The notes under the pieces: model-generated | Seen by the model: only the letters and a program-made list of their open reading frames with translations | What the model was told of the DNA's origin: nothing | Database searches by the model: none | Translations under genes and position numbers: made by a program | In this document: piece by piece, positions 1 to 9,821 of the stretch | Layout of the letters: each line of letters begins with the position of its first letter | Numbering within the stretch: the first letter of the stretch is position 1 | Origin: an uncultured Collinsella sp. | Lineage (GTDB): Bacteria; Actinomycetota; Coriobacteriia; Coriobacteriales; Coriobacteriaceae | Direction of reading: 5' to 3' | DNA: 64,000 bases | Assembly: GCA_902491895.1 (NCBI GenBank) | Contig: CABUJH010000002.1 | Span: 1-64,000 of the forward strand

Positions 1-55
1 GCTTGGTGTCTCGCTGGTCCTCGGCTTCGCCTGCGGGATCGCTCGACTACCAAGC
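1..55. repeat. hairpin at the window edge
   Basis: The first seven bases GCTTGGT pair with ACCAAGC at 49-55, with a GC-rich interior that can fold further. It may be the terminator of a gene lying left of the window. The region 56-278 holds no gene I can support. Confidence 0.3.
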
Positions 56-278
56 GCCCTGCCGGCACTCGCGGGTAGCCGACCAAAACCGCCTGAAGGG
101 TCACATTTATCTGATAATTGAATCCCTGGCGTTATGTCGCTCGCTGACTGCGTCAAAACAGTGACGGTTTTTACCACCATCCAAGATTCTTCTGTAACGA
201 GTTGCTTACGTATCTTCAGGGCTCTCCGTACTATCATGAATCAGATTGAAGAGAGATGATGATAGGGAGCGCCTATAC

Positions 279-2135
279 ATGATTGAGCTGCTCAGGCGTT
301 TTGGTGGTAAGTTTCGCCGGTATATGGTGATTGGTCCTGCGTGCAAGTTGATCGAAGTAATCTTTGACCTGCTTACGCCGCTGGTGATTGCCCAGATGAT
401 TGATAGGGGCATCGGCGTGCACGATGTGAACGCTGTCGTCCACTACGGTATATTGCTTGCCGCCATGGCCGTGATCGGCATCTCGTTTACGCTCGTCTGC
501 CAAAAGATGGCGGCGCTGACCTCGCAGGGCATGGGCACCGACATTCGCGGTGCGCTCTACCAGCACATCAACAAGCTGAGCTATGCTGAGCTCGATCGCT
601 TTGGCACGCCGTCGCTCATCACGCGCATTACCAACGACGTCAACCAGGTGCAGCTCGCCGTGGCGCTGGGCGTGCGTATGCTCATCCGCTGGCCTTTCCT
701 GGCGGTGGGCTCCATGGTTGCGGCCCTTGCCATCGACCTTAAGCTCGGCATGATCTTTTTGATTTGCACGCCCGCCATCGGCTTGGTGTTTTGGTTTGTC
801 ATGGCGCGCTGCATCCCGTACTACAAGCAGCTGCAGGCAAAGCTCGACCGCATCGCGCTTATTTGCCGCGAGGGACTTTCGGGTGCCCGCGTGGTCCGGG
901 CGTTTGTGCGCGAGGGTCACGAGCGTGAGCGTTTTGCCCAGGCGGCCGATGACCAGGCGCGTGTCGCAATCGCGGTGGGCAAGCTCTCGTCGGTCCTTAA
1001 CCCCGTAACGTTTTTGGTGATGAACCTGGGTGTGTGCGCCATCCTGTGGGTGGGCGGCATCCAGGTCAATGTGGGTGAGCTCACGCAGGGCCAGGTCATG
1101 GCGTTTGTGAACTACATGACGCAGACCCTTACCTCCATCGTGTATGTTGCCAACTTGGTTGTAGTCTTCACCAAGGCGAGCGCTAGCGCTTCGCGTATCA
1201 ACGAGGTGCTCGACTGTGTGCCGAGTATCACGGACGGGGGCAACCAGCCGGTCGCGCTGCCCGAGCCGAGCGAACTGGCGGGTGGTGCTGCTTCAGTCCC
1301 CGCACTGAGCTTTGACCATGCGAGCTTTTCGTTTGGCGCGGGCGCGGCAAATGCCGTGAGCGATGTGACCCTGAAGCTGCCGCTGGGCAAAACGCTCGGC
1401 ATTATCGGCGGTACAGGCAGCGGTAAGTCCACGCTTGTCTCGCTTATCCCGCGCCTGTACGACGCGAGCGCCGGCAGCGTGTGCGTGATGGGCGCCGACG
1501 TGCGCGCTTGGCCACTCGACCAGCTGCGCCATGCGGTCGCGACCGTTCCGCAGCGCGCGTCGCTCGTGAGCGGCACGATCCGCAGCAACCTAACCTGGCG
1601 CGACGAGTCGGCAACCGATGAGGAGCTGTGGGCGGCGCTCGATATAGCGCAGGCCAGCGAGTTCGTGCGCAACAAGCCGCAGGGGCTCGGCGCCCCGGTC
1701 GAGGCGGGCGGCAAGAACTTCAGCGGTGGCCAGCGCCAGCGCCTGACCATTGCGCGTGCCCTGGTGGGCTCGCCGCAGATTCTGATTATGGATGACTCCG
1801 CCTCGGCGCTCGACTTTAAGACCGATGCAGCGCTTCGCCACGCCATCCGCGAGCGCAGCGTACGCGGTGCCGCCGCGGGCGGACTCCCGCTAACCACGGT
1901 GATCGTGAGCCAGCGCGTCTCGACCGTGCGCGATGCCGACATGATCTGCGTGCTCGACCACGGCTCGGTCGCGGGCCTGGGTACGCACGACGAGCTGTAC
2001 GCAAGCTGCCAACTCTATCGCGAGATTTGCCAGTCGCAGCTTCGTCGCGAGGAGCTCGAGGGTCAGCAGGGGAGCACGACGCCCGCGTCCGCCCCGGCTG
2101 CCCCGGCATCCACTTGCGCAAAGGAGGGCTGCTAA
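279..2135 (+). CDS. ABC exporter half-transporter, degenerate-site subunit
   Basis: This is one half of a heterodimeric type IV (MsbA/MDR-like) ABC exporter: an N-terminal six-helix membrane domain, then a C-terminal ATPase. Walker A is GGTGSGKST and the signature is FSGGQRQRL. The Walker B end reads MDDSASALD, so the catalytic Glu is replaced by Asp, as in the degenerate-site subunit of heterodimers such as BmrC or TM287. I place the start at ATG 279, which has GGGAG about ten bases upstream. A TTG at 246 would add 11 residues. The stop is directly abutted by the partner gene. The tail beyond the ATPase is Ala/Pro-rich. The substrate is unknown (drug, lipid or peptide export). Confidence 0.9.
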   Translation: MIELLRRFGGKFRRYMVIGPACKLIEVIFDLLTPLVIAQMIDRGIGVHDVNAVVHYGILLAAMAVIGISFTLVCQKMAALTSQGMGTDIRGALYQHINKLSYAELDRFGTPSLITRITNDVNQVQLAVALGVRMLIRWPFLAVGSMVAALAIDLKLGMIFLICTPAIGLVFWFVMARCIPYYKQLQAKLDRIALICREGLSGARVVRAFVREGHERERFAQAADDQARVAIAVGKLSSVLNPVTFLVMNLGVCAILWVGGIQVNVGELTQGQVMAFVNYMTQTLTSIVYVANLVVVFTKASASASRINEVLDCVPSITDGGNQPVALPEPSELAGGAASVPALSFDHASFSFGAGAANAVSDVTLKLPLGKTLGIIGGTGSGKSTLVSLIPRLYDASAGSVCVMGADVRAWPLDQLRHAVATVPQRASLVSGTIRSNLTWRDESATDEELWAALDIAQASEFVRNKPQGLGAPVEAGGKNFSGGQRQRLTIARALVGSPQILIMDDSASALDFKTDAALRHAIRERSVRGAAAGGLPLTTVIVSQRVSTVRDADMICVLDHGSVAGLGTHDELYASCQLYREICQSQLRREELEGQQGSTTPASAPAAPASTCAKEGC

Positions 2136-3995
2136 ATGAATCCGTATACTTCTTCCGGTTCGGTCGCCACGATGACGGCCAACGTGTCCGGCAACGATAA
2201 CCTTAACGACCTGGGCGACGGCCCGCGTCAGCCCGGCGACCCCGAGCGCTACCCCGTGGGCGCGGTGACCCGCCGTCTGCTGGGCTACGTCCGTCCGCAT
2301 CGCATTTCGTTTACGGCGTCGTTTGTGAGCGCCGCCATCTCGGTGGTCTTGCAACTCTATACGCCCATCCTCATCGGCGAGGGCATCGACCTCATCGTTG
2401 CCGCCGGGCAGGTGGACTTCGGGTCGCTGCTGCCGCTTGTTACCAAGCTCGCAACCGTCGTGGTGGGCGCGGCAGCCTTCCAGTGGCTGCAGGGCTACTG
2501 CGTCAACCGTCTATCCTACGAAACGGTGCGCGACATGCGCGTGGAGGCGAGCGACAAGCTCAGCCGCATGCCGCTCAGCTTTATTGACGGCCATGCCCAC
2601 GGCGACCTCATGAGCCGCGTGGTCAACGATGTCGACCAGGTGGGCGATGGCCTGCTGCAGGGCTTTACGCAGCTCTTTACCGGCGTCATCACCATCGTGG
2701 GCACGCTCGCATTTATGCTCTCCATCAACCTGACCATGACGCTCGTGGTGGTGCTCGTTACGCCGCTTTCCATCTTTGCGGCCGGTGCCATCGCCAAGCT
2801 TTCCAATAAGAGCTTCACTGCTCAACAGCGCATCCAGGGCCAACTCGGCGGTCATATCGAGGAGTATGTGGGTGAGCAAAAGCTCGTGGACGCCTTCGCC
2901 TACGGCCCGCACGCTCAACAGCGCTTTGATGCCCTTAACGCCGAGCTCTATACGGCGGGCGAGCGCGCGCAGTTTATGGGCTCGCTCTCCAACCCCGGTA
3001 CGCGCTTTATCAACAACATCATCTACGCCGTGGTTGCCGTGATCGGCTGCGCGGGCGTGATCACGGGCGTGCCTGCGGCGCTTACGGTGGGCGGCGTGCA
3101 GATCTTCCTGTCCTACGCCAACCAGTACACCAAGCCGTTCAACGAGGTCACCAACGTCATTACGCAGATCCAGACGGCGTATGCCTCGGCGCGCCGCATG
3201 TTTGCGCTGCTCGATGCGCGCGAGCAGGAGCCCGATGCGGCGGATGCCGTGGAACTTGCCGCCCCGCAGGGTGAGGTGACCTTTGAGCATGTGGACTTTA
3301 GCTATGTGCCCGACCGCAAACTGCTGAAGGATATCTGCATCGATGCCAAGCCCGGTATGCGCTATGCGCTCGTCGGTCCCACGGGCTGTGGCAAGACGAC
3401 GCTCATCAACCTGCTGCTGCGCTTTTACGATATCGATGCTGGGCGCATCGTAGTCGATGGTCGCTCCTCGCGTGACTACACGCGCGCGAGCCTGCGCCGC
3501 GCCTTTGGCATGGTGCTGCAGGACACCTGGCTGTTCGAGGGCACGGTAGCGGACAACATTGCTTACGGTTGCCCAGGCGCCACACGCGAGCAGGTTATCG
3601 AGGCGGCCAAGCGCGCGCATGCACACAAGTTTATCGTGCAGCTGCCAGGCGGCTACGATACGGTCATCGGCGAGGACGGCGGCACGTTTAGCCAGGGCCA
3701 AAAGCAGCTGCTGTGCATCGCGCGCGTCATGCTCACCGATCCGGCTATCTTGCTGCTGGACGAGGCGACCTCGAGTATCGACACGCGCACCGAGCTGCAG
3801 GTGCAGGCGGCATTCGACGAGCTCATGGCCGGTCGCACAAGCTTTGTCGTGGCACACCGCCTGTCGACGATCCGCAACGCCGACTGCATTCTGGTCATGC
3901 GCGACGGCCAGATTATCGAGCGTGGCACGCACGACGAGCTGCTGGCGGCAGATGGCTTCTATGCCGAGCTCTACCGCAGTCAGTTTGCCCAGTGA
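2136..3995 (+). CDS. ABC exporter half-transporter, consensus-site subunit
   Basis: This is the partner of the preceding gene. Its ATG follows the upstream stop codon with no gap, and AAGGAGG sits at 2121-2127, so the two are translated from one message. It has an N-terminal soluble extension of about 45 residues, six transmembrane helices, then an ATPase with Walker A GPTGCGKTT, signature FSQGQKQLL and a canonical LLLDEATSSID Walker B with the catalytic Glu. The FSQGQ signature matches the usual asymmetric pattern, in which the active subunit carries the altered signature for the degenerate site. The function is efflux of an unknown substrate. Confidence 0.9.
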   Translation: MNPYTSSGSVATMTANVSGNDNLNDLGDGPRQPGDPERYPVGAVTRRLLGYVRPHRISFTASFVSAAISVVLQLYTPILIGEGIDLIVAAGQVDFGSLLPLVTKLATVVVGAAAFQWLQGYCVNRLSYETVRDMRVEASDKLSRMPLSFIDGHAHGDLMSRVVNDVDQVGDGLLQGFTQLFTGVITIVGTLAFMLSINLTMTLVVVLVTPLSIFAAGAIAKLSNKSFTAQQRIQGQLGGHIEEYVGEQKLVDAFAYGPHAQQRFDALNAELYTAGERAQFMGSLSNPGTRFINNIIYAVVAVIGCAGVITGVPAALTVGGVQIFLSYANQYTKPFNEVTNVITQIQTAYASARRMFALLDAREQEPDAADAVELAAPQGEVTFEHVDFSYVPDRKLLKDICIDAKPGMRYALVGPTGCGKTTLINLLLRFYDIDAGRIVVDGRSSRDYTRASLRRAFGMVLQDTWLFEGTVADNIAYGCPGATREQVIEAAKRAHAHKFIVQLPGGYDTVIGEDGGTFSQGQKQLLCIARVMLTDPAILLLDEATSSIDTRTELQVQAAFDELMAGRTSFVVAHRLSTIRNADCILVMRDGQIIERGTHDELLAADGFYAELYRSQFAQ

Positions 3996-4070
3996 GCAAG
4001 CCCGTGGGGCAAATTAATCAGGTTTGTTTGTCTCATAGAGCGATCGTGTTATATAGCGTTCTACCAGCGC

Positions 4071-4139
4071 GTGAAACAATTTGACGGCGTTTTGTGAAAC
4101 AGTTTTTCGGCCATTCGTGAAACGTTCTGCGGCGGTTTC
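4071..4139 (+). repeat. three tandem 23-bp repeats
   Basis: GTGAAAC occurs at 4071, 4094 and 4117, exactly 23 bp apart. Each copy continues as a TT-rich stretch, then CGGC, then pyrimidines. They lie between the ABC pair and the flavodoxin-like gene, about 150 bp upstream of the latter. They could be tandem protein-binding sites; nothing in them looks coding. Just downstream, GACAGA and TCTGTC (around 4195-4220) form a further small inverted repeat. Confidence 0.6.
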
Positions 4140-4286
4140 AATCCGAAGTACATACTGTTAAATCTGTCCAAAGATGTCGTCTGCGTCGCCAATCGACAGA
4201 CGGTGGTTTACATCTGTCACGTTAGTACTAAGATATTCATCTAATAAATTGCATTAGTGGCTTTAGTTTTGGGGGAAACGAGCAAC

Positions 4287-4844
4287 GTGACTATGACATG
4301 CTCTTTGGTGGTCAACAGCAAGAGCGGTAATACCAGGATGGTTTCGGGCGCGATCAAGCGCGCTCTGCAGGCTGCGGGCGTTGAGTTTGTCCATGCCGCG
4401 GCGTTGAGCGACGATGCGGATGCAGATCAGGTTGCGCTCGAGGCGCAGGGCGCCTGCGCGGCCGATACGGTGCTCGTCGGCTTTTGGTGCGACAAGGGCG
4501 CGTGCACGCCTTCGGTTGCCGCGCTGCTCTCCGCTCTGCACGGCAAGCGCGTTTTCCTCTTTGGTACCTGCGGTTTTGGCGCCGACCAGAGCTATTATCA
4601 GCAGATTATCAATCGCGTGACCTCCAATTTGGCCGAGGATGCCGAGCTTGTGGGTTGGGCAATGTGCCAGGGCAAGATGGGTCCCGCGGTCAAGCAGCGC
4701 TACGAGGCCATGCTCGAGCAAGATCCCGACAATGTCCGCTTTAAGATGCTGCTCGATAACTGGGTCGCCGCAAAGGATCACCCCACCAAGGAAGATCTGG
4801 ACAACATGGCTGCAGCCGCCAAAAAGGCCGTGCTGGGGGAGTAG
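4287..4844 (+). CDS. flavodoxin-like protein
   Basis: A small protein of about 185 residues with an N-terminal flavodoxin phosphate-binding loop (LVVNSKSGNTR). The fold continues with VLVGFWCDKGACT and VFLFGTCGFG, which are typical FMN-ring loops. It resembles the Flavodoxin_3 group, which includes the BilS proteins found beside bilirubin reductase, but no bilirubin reductase is nearby. It probably carries electrons for a cytoplasmic reductase. The start is uncertain: GTG 4287 has GGGGGA ten bases upstream, ATG 4293 is also possible, and GTG 4257 is the longest form. It is monocistronic and followed by the structured element at 4887. Confidence 0.75.
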   Translation: MTMTCSLVVNSKSGNTRMVSGAIKRALQAAGVEFVHAAALSDDADADQVALEAQGACAADTVLVGFWCDKGACTPSVAALLSALHGKRVFLFGTCGFGADQSYYQQIINRVTSNLAEDAELVGWAMCQGKMGPAVKQRYEAMLEQDPDNVRFKMLLDNWVAAKDHPTKEDLDNMAAAAKKAVLGE

Positions 4845-4886
4845 CTCCCATCGCTGACGGCGGTCGGTCCATCTTTCTAAATGAAA

Positions 4887-5015
4887 CGTCCTCCCGGGCG
4901 TCGGGGCACGAAGTTCCCTGCTCTACAGTCCTGCGCAAGACGAAGGCCACATTAAGTGGCCTTCTTTGCGTGCGGAACTCGCGATGAACTTCGTGCCCCG
5001 CCGTCCGGGAGGACG
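4887..5015 (+). ncRNA. conserved structured element, left copy (candidate RNA)
   Basis: Thirty-base arms at 4887-4916 and 4986-5015 pair with only about two mismatches. Inside is a second helix capped by CACATTAAGTG. A second copy lies on the other strand at 10264-10394. The two copies share the apparently unpaired strings TTCCCTGCTC, ACAGTCCTGC and GGAACTCGCGATGAAC. Their helices differ in sequence but still pair, so structure is conserved and not simply the DNA. The element begins 43 bp after the flavodoxin-like gene on the same strand. It may correspond to the reported Collinsella-1 RNA motif, but I cannot run a covariance search. Confidence 0.6.
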
Positions 5016-5073
5016 CCTCTTTATTGATGGGAGGCCTGATAGGTCGATGGTTCCGTGCCCGGATGCGTCCAAA

Positions 5074-5523
5074 GTGGGACGGGCTTTCCGGATGGTCAGG
5101 CTTTCGAAAAATGCGTCCCGGAAATTGCCTTTGGAATGGGACGTAGTTTCCCGTTGAGGTGCTTTGCGGAAAGTGCATCCCACTCTGGGCGGTCGAAGTG
5201 GGACACACTTTCCCAAAGGCGCTCCAACGGGAAATTGCGTCCCATTATTCGGTCAAGAAACGGGATGCATTTTCCCAATGAGAGCAAAACCGGAAAATGC
5301 ATCCCACAATCAGCCCTCAAAGTGGGACGCCGTTTCCCAATGAGGCTCAAGCGGAAAATGCATCCCGGAATTTGCGCTCAAAGTGGGATGCGGTTTCCGG
5401 TTGAGGGTCTAAGGGGAAAGTGCGTCCCAGAATCGACGCTTGAAATGGGATGCAGTTTCCCGATGAGGCACTCGACGGAAAATACATCCCAGAAATGGCC
5501 TTTGAGCTGGGATAAGATTTCCG
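5074..5523. repeat. array 1 of the 62-bp palindromic repeat (8 units)
   Basis: GGGA of each unit starts at 5076, 5138, 5200, 5262, 5324, 5385, 5447 and 5509, so the period is 62 bp with one 61. Each unit is a hairpin: TGGGAYGC, two variable bases, TTTCCC, a loop of about 14 bases often beginning AATGAG, then GGAAAATGCATCCCA. A spacer of about 16 bases often reads AATC..GC.CTCAAAG. Because 62 is not a multiple of three, the open frames across it are not coding. Related arrays lie at 9822-10180 and 31856-32030, all in the same orientation. Confidence 0.9.
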
Positions 5524-5645
5524 CGGCATCTCGGATTCTCAAAAATGAGACACGCCGTTGGCGAAAATGAGACACGTGATATCGGGTATCGGATGTATCA
5601 TTTGCAAAAATGAGTCCACTCCACTCGAATAAAGCGAGGTCCCTC

Positions 5646-8600
5646 ATGTACGTTCCACACCCCCGTATCCGTAGGCTGTCGAAAATCCCGCTTGTTGGGA
5701 CGGCGGCGCTTGCTGCGTTGATCGCCACGAGCGTCGCCTGCTTCACGGCCACGCCCCAGGTTGCCCAGGCGGCAGACGCGCCCGCAATCACCGATATGAC
5801 CGAGCAGGATTATCAAGCCCTGGGTCTGGGCACGAGCGAGGACATTCCGGCCGATACCATTGGCCCCTATTCCACTGATACCCCCACGACGTTTGCCACG
5901 CGCAGCGAGGTCTATATGGCAGCTAACGGTAGCCATGGCAATCGCTACACTCTGCGCGACAAGCTCGAGAACGTCGAGCGCGGTGACATTGGCGGCAGCA
6001 GCAAACTCACCGATGGCTATGGAAGTGTGTGGGGCGCCGCAAAGTTCTGGCAAAACGTCAACAACTTCGATACGAACAGCGATCTCTACAAGCATAGCGA
6101 CTACGGTGGCGGCACCTGGTCGTACCTAAGCAACAATGAGTCCTCAACAGTACTCGCCAACGACAACAACGGTTTCTCGGGCATTCACGCCACGAGTGTT
6201 GAGTTCTGCAGCGACGCCAGCACGGGCAAAAAGAGCCGCGTTGCCGAGCTCCGTGCCTACGGCGACAGTTCCTCCACGACGATTGACGGCAAGTCATACG
6301 CCGGAAAGGTTGAGCTGGTCCTCTACTCGTTTAGCAACGGGCGTACGCGCACTCTCGACACACACCTGCCGGTGACGGTCAACACTAATATGATGTACGA
6401 AGGCCGTTTTAAGTACCTGGATGCCGGTTACCTGCAAGAGCACGACGCCGTCTTTGATGTCGAGGCGGGCGATGTCGATGGCGACGGCGTCGACGAGCTT
6501 TTTGTCTACGCGGGCTGCTATGTCGACGAGAACGGCGTGCGCAAGGCTGTAGTCGACATGTATGACTTGGAGGGCGGCAACTGGAAGCAAAGCGTCGTCA
6601 AGATCGATGCCGGTAACGCCGCGGACTACACCACGCACAACAAGGGCGGGAACGACTCCTGGACGCAGCTTCAGTCAGCTCCTGTCGTTTCGCTAGCGGC
6701 CGGCGACCTCGATCGCGATTTTTGCGATGACCTCGCCATCGTGGTCTCGGCACCCTACGGCAAGAAGAATATTGATAAGTCGACGCATTGCGAGCTGTTT
6801 TCGTGGGATGCATCCAAGGGTGCGCTCGTCCATGTCGATGCTCTGGGCGACGCGGGCGCAATCTCCCTCTCCGCGAACGGCAAGACCATGGTCGCTGCGA
6901 ATGCGACGTTCGGCACGTTTGCCGCCTACGATGAAGAGGGAAAGAAGACGGGTGAAACCGTCACGGGCCTTATTCTTGCGGGCTATGACTGGCAACGCAG
7001 CGCTTTTGATTACGGCGCTTCTGACGGCAGCAAGGGGCTGTACGGCGCGCTGTACCGCTACGCGTATTTTGACTCGGAGTCTGGCGAGTTCAAACTTTCC
7101 GATTGCAAGGAATACAGAGACGGGCTCCTCGCCTCCTATGGGCTGATGCATGTGCCCAACAGCGCATGGAAGGATAGCGCTCAGGATAAGCGCTATCCGT
7201 GCACCTTGGCGCCTATTGCCCTTGCCACTGCCAACCTTGACGGCCTGTCCGAGCAGCTGGCGGTCGACGAGGTGCTCGTGGGCGGCGATGTGTTCCGCGA
7301 CTTTGCCTGCAACACGGCACAGAGCGGGGCTCAGGGCTTGGGGTCCATGGTCGGAACCATGAGCATGAGCGGTCAGCAATACAACAGCAGCAACAAGCAT
7401 GACCACAAGGGTATAGAGCAGGTGTGGATCAGCGACGTCAAGGCGGGCAGCGTCTCGGGTTCGGACCGCTATAACGAGAGCTTTATCGCCGTGGTGGGCA
7501 AGCACCGCGACGAGGACCTGCGCAAGAACGATGACTACTATTGGATGACCGCCTCGCATTTTTCGCTCGACGAGAACGGAAAGGTGCGCCGCGGCGAGGA
7601 GCAGGTGATTAGCGAGAGCAACCGTCGCGGCACTACCTACGGCACATTTATCTCGCTCGCGCTGCCCGATGTCGACAACGACAGCGTCAAGATCACGTAC
7701 AAGGATCGCTACAAGGTCTATACCAACCCGCGCGTGCTTGCCGTGCTGCAGGATGCGCCCTATGTTGAGGATCTGGAGCAGGCATACGGCTATCTGGTGT
7801 TGGGCGGCACGTCATACGGAGAGGAAAAGGGCACGGGGACATCCCAGGGCTATACCATTGGCGCCGAGTTGGGCGTTGCCGTCGAGGTGCAGACCGGTCC
7901 GCCCCTGGTCGCGATGAATGCTTCAGTCGATTTTGCCGCCGAGGGATGCTATGACTACCGGAGCGAGCGCACGGTCAGCGCAAGCGTAAGCTATGAGTCG
8001 CATGCCGGCGAGGGTGACAAGGCCGTGCTCTACACGATTCCGATGGTCTATTACGAGTATGAGATCGAAAATGAGGAAACTGGTGGCAAGGGCGTGATGG
8101 CGGCGCCCGTGTCGCTCGGCGCGCAGACCTCGGTCGTTAATGTCGAGGCCTATGACCGCATTGCCAAACAGCACAATATGACGCCGCTCAGCTACTTTTT
8201 GACCAACCGGTCGGGAGAACCCGGAACCTATCAAACGACGCTCAACGGCGAGACTCCCGTTGGGGATTCCTTTGGCCTGGGCAAGCCTGGCGTAACGCGC
8301 GCCTACACGCACGATGGGTTTAACGGCGCCGCCGCGCAGTCGGGGGCGAGCATTGAGCAGACCATCGAAGTCGAAGAGGGCAAGGAGCAGGAGCTCGAGC
8401 TCGGCTTGACGCTGAACGGCAGCGTTGTCATGGGCGCGAAGCTCGCAAAGCACGAGTTGTTTGGCGGCCTGTGCTTTGGTGCCAACGCCGGCTTTACTAC
8501 GGGTAACTCCTCGAGTGAATCGACCGAATACGGCGGCACCGTCGACAACCTGCCCGAGGCCGCGCAGGGCAAGTACGGTTTTGTGTGGCGTCTGGGCGTC

Positions 8601-9734
8601 AACGCGGTGGATGTCGACAAGTTCGAGGCAGACTCGGGCGACAAGCTCGGCACCAAGGACACCGACCAGTTCTGGATCGTGGGCTATGACGTTAAGGACG
8701 TCGAGATGCCCGACGCGCCGGCCGTGACGGGCTTTACGGCAAACGCTGTTGATTCGACAAGCATTACCTTTAGCTGGGACGATGTGCTCTCAAAGAAGGA
8801 CGGCTTTAGCTACGGCGTGGGCATGCTGCAGAGTAATGCAGCGGACGCGGTTGTGAACAGCTGGAAGATTGCCGACAACACGCAGACCTCGCTCAAGTGG
8901 GATGGGCTGCAGCCCAATACGGAGTATCGATTCGCCATCGCCGCCGTTAAGAATGGATCCACGACCGAAACAGGTATTCGCTCGGCAATCATCACGGCCA
9001 AGACCATGCCCGATGGCATGACGATGACCGTGAGCGGACCTGCGGCGGATGCTGCGGAGGGGTCGGATCTTGGATACGACTCTTCGGTTGAGCGCGCGGC
9101 GGGAAGCCACCTGACACTCTCGGCGATTGGCCATGTGAAGCAACTCGGTGCCGACGATAGCGAAACAGGGCTGGCACCGACCTATATGTGGTACCGCAAG
9201 GGCCGCGGCGAGACAGAGTTTAAGCTCGTGGGTGCCGATGGCAACCTCGCGGCTGGAACGGCCTCAAAGCTCGAGATTGACCTGACCGCAGACGATGACG
9301 GTGCGCAGTATTACTGCCACGTGGGATACAACGACGTGGGCCTCGACACCGGCACGACGCTCGTGAATATCGAGGCCGAGGAGACGGCGCCCACAACGGT
9401 GAACGCCACCCCAATCCGCACGCGCCGCCTGTTCTCACAGGCAAGTGCGGGCGCCAAGAAGTTCCTGGACCATACGCTGGTAAACACCGCCGGCCCAACC
9501 GATTCCGAAGGCTCAAAGGACCCCGAGACTCCTGAGACCCCGACGAACCCGGACAAGCCCAAGTCCGACAACGGAGCTAAGATCGACACCAAGGTCAAGA
9601 CTACGACCACAGCGAAGAACCTCGCAAACACCGGCGACCAAACATTCGCCCTAGTCGCCACCGCAGCAGCAGCGGGAGCAACGTTCGTAGTGATAGCCCT
9701 CATCATGCTGATCAAGCGCCGCAAGACCCACTAG
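5646..9734 (+). CDS. large cell-wall-anchored surface protein (LAxTG, FG-GAP and FN3 domains)
   Basis: A secreted protein of about 1,362 residues. The start at ATG 5646 follows GAGG and gives a classical signal peptide: Arg-rich n-region, hydrophobic core and a likely QVAQA cleavage site near residue 42. Near residues 270 and 350 the strings DVDGDGVDEL and GDLDRDFCDDL look like FG-GAP/VCBS calcium-binding blades. A fibronectin type III domain spans roughly 1020-1115 (SITFSWDD, NTEYRFAIAA), followed by an Ig-like segment with paired cysteines. The C-terminus has a Thr/Pro/Lys-rich stalk, LANTGD near 1325, a hydrophobic helix and a KRRKTH tail, which is a sortase signal of the LAxTG type favoured by actinobacterial class E sortases. 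The ligand is unknown. It sits alone between two 62-bp arrays. Confidence 0.85.
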   Translation: MYVPHPRIRRLSKIPLVGTAALAALIATSVACFTATPQVAQAADAPAITDMTEQDYQALGLGTSEDIPADTIGPYSTDTPTTFATRSEVYMAANGSHGNRYTLRDKLENVERGDIGGSSKLTDGYGSVWGAAKFWQNVNNFDTNSDLYKHSDYGGGTWSYLSNNESSTVLANDNNGFSGIHATSVEFCSDASTGKKSRVAELRAYGDSSSTTIDGKSYAGKVELVLYSFSNGRTRTLDTHLPVTVNTNMMYEGRFKYLDAGYLQEHDAVFDVEAGDVDGDGVDELFVYAGCYVDENGVRKAVVDMYDLEGGNWKQSVVKIDAGNAADYTTHNKGGNDSWTQLQSAPVVSLAAGDLDRDFCDDLAIVVSAPYGKKNIDKSTHCELFSWDASKGALVHVDALGDAGAISLSANGKTMVAANATFGTFAAYDEEGKKTGETVTGLILAGYDWQRSAFDYGASDGSKGLYGALYRYAYFDSESGEFKLSDCKEYRDGLLASYGLMHVPNSAWKDSAQDKRYPCTLAPIALATANLDGLSEQLAVDEVLVGGDVFRDFACNTAQSGAQGLGSMVGTMSMSGQQYNSSNKHDHKGIEQVWISDVKAGSVSGSDRYNESFIAVVGKHRDEDLRKNDDYYWMTASHFSLDENGKVRRGEEQVISESNRRGTTYGTFISLALPDVDNDSVKITYKDRYKVYTNPRVLAVLQDAPYVEDLEQAYGYLVLGGTSYGEEKGTGTSQGYTIGAELGVAVEVQTGPPLVAMNASVDFAAEGCYDYRSERTVSASVSYESHAGEGDKAVLYTIPMVYYEYEIENEETGGKGVMAAPVSLGAQTSVVNVEAYDRIAKQHNMTPLSYFLTNRSGEPGTYQTTLNGETPVGDSFGLGKPGVTRAYTHDGFNGAAAQSGASIEQTIEVEEGKEQELELGLTLNGSVVMGAKLAKHELFGGLCFGANAGFTTGNSSSESTEYGGTVDNLPEAAQGKYGFVWRLGVNAVDVDKFEADSGDKLGTKDTDQFWIVGYDVKDVEMPDAPAVTGFTANAVDSTSITFSWDDVLSKKDGFSYGVGMLQSNAADAVVNSWKIADNTQTSLKWDGLQPNTEYRFAIAAVKNGSTTETGIRSAIITAKTMPDGMTMTVSGPAADAAEGSDLGYDSSVERAAGSHLTLSAIGHVKQLGADDSETGLAPTYMWYRKGRGETEFKLVGADGNLAAGTASKLEIDLTADDDGAQYYCHVGYNDVGLDTGTTLVNIEAEETAPTTVNATPIRTRRLFSQASAGAKKFLDHTLVNTAGPTDSEGSKDPETPETPTNPDKPKSDNGAKIDTKVKTTTTAKNLANTGDQTFALVATAAAAGATFVVIALIMLIKRRKTH

Positions 9735-9763
9735 TAGCCAGTCGAACATATCGACAACCCAAA

Positions 9764-9800
9764 AACCCGGGTAGCCAAAAAACAGGCCACCCGGGTTTTC
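9764..9800 (+). terminator. intrinsic terminator of the surface-protein gene
   Basis: AACCCGGGTAGCC (9764-9776) pairs with GGCCACCCGGGTT (9785-9797) and a short T run follows. It lies 30 bp after the stop codon. The A-rich loop side makes it usable in both directions. Confidence 0.75.
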
Positions 9801-9821
9801 TGTTGAGTGGAGACTCCGCAA

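Noticed and set aside
1..60. tRNA-like fold at the left edge
   Set aside because: The outer arms pair like an acceptor stem, but there is no T-loop or anticodon-arm pattern.
279..3995. ABC pair as an amino-acid or sugar importer
   Set aside because: Both genes fuse the membrane domain to the ATPase and show the asymmetric active-site pattern of heterodimeric exporters; there is no binding protein.
5074..5523. Array 1 as a CRISPR array
   Set aside because: The units are themselves palindromes covering most of the 62 bp. The spacers are short (~16 bp) and similar to one another, there are no cas genes, and the same units occur in two other places.
5055..5570. Open frames on both strands through array 1 as a repeat protein
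   Set aside because: The repeat step of 62 is not a multiple of three, so the reading frame rotates each unit. There is no ribosome site and no consistent protein repeat.
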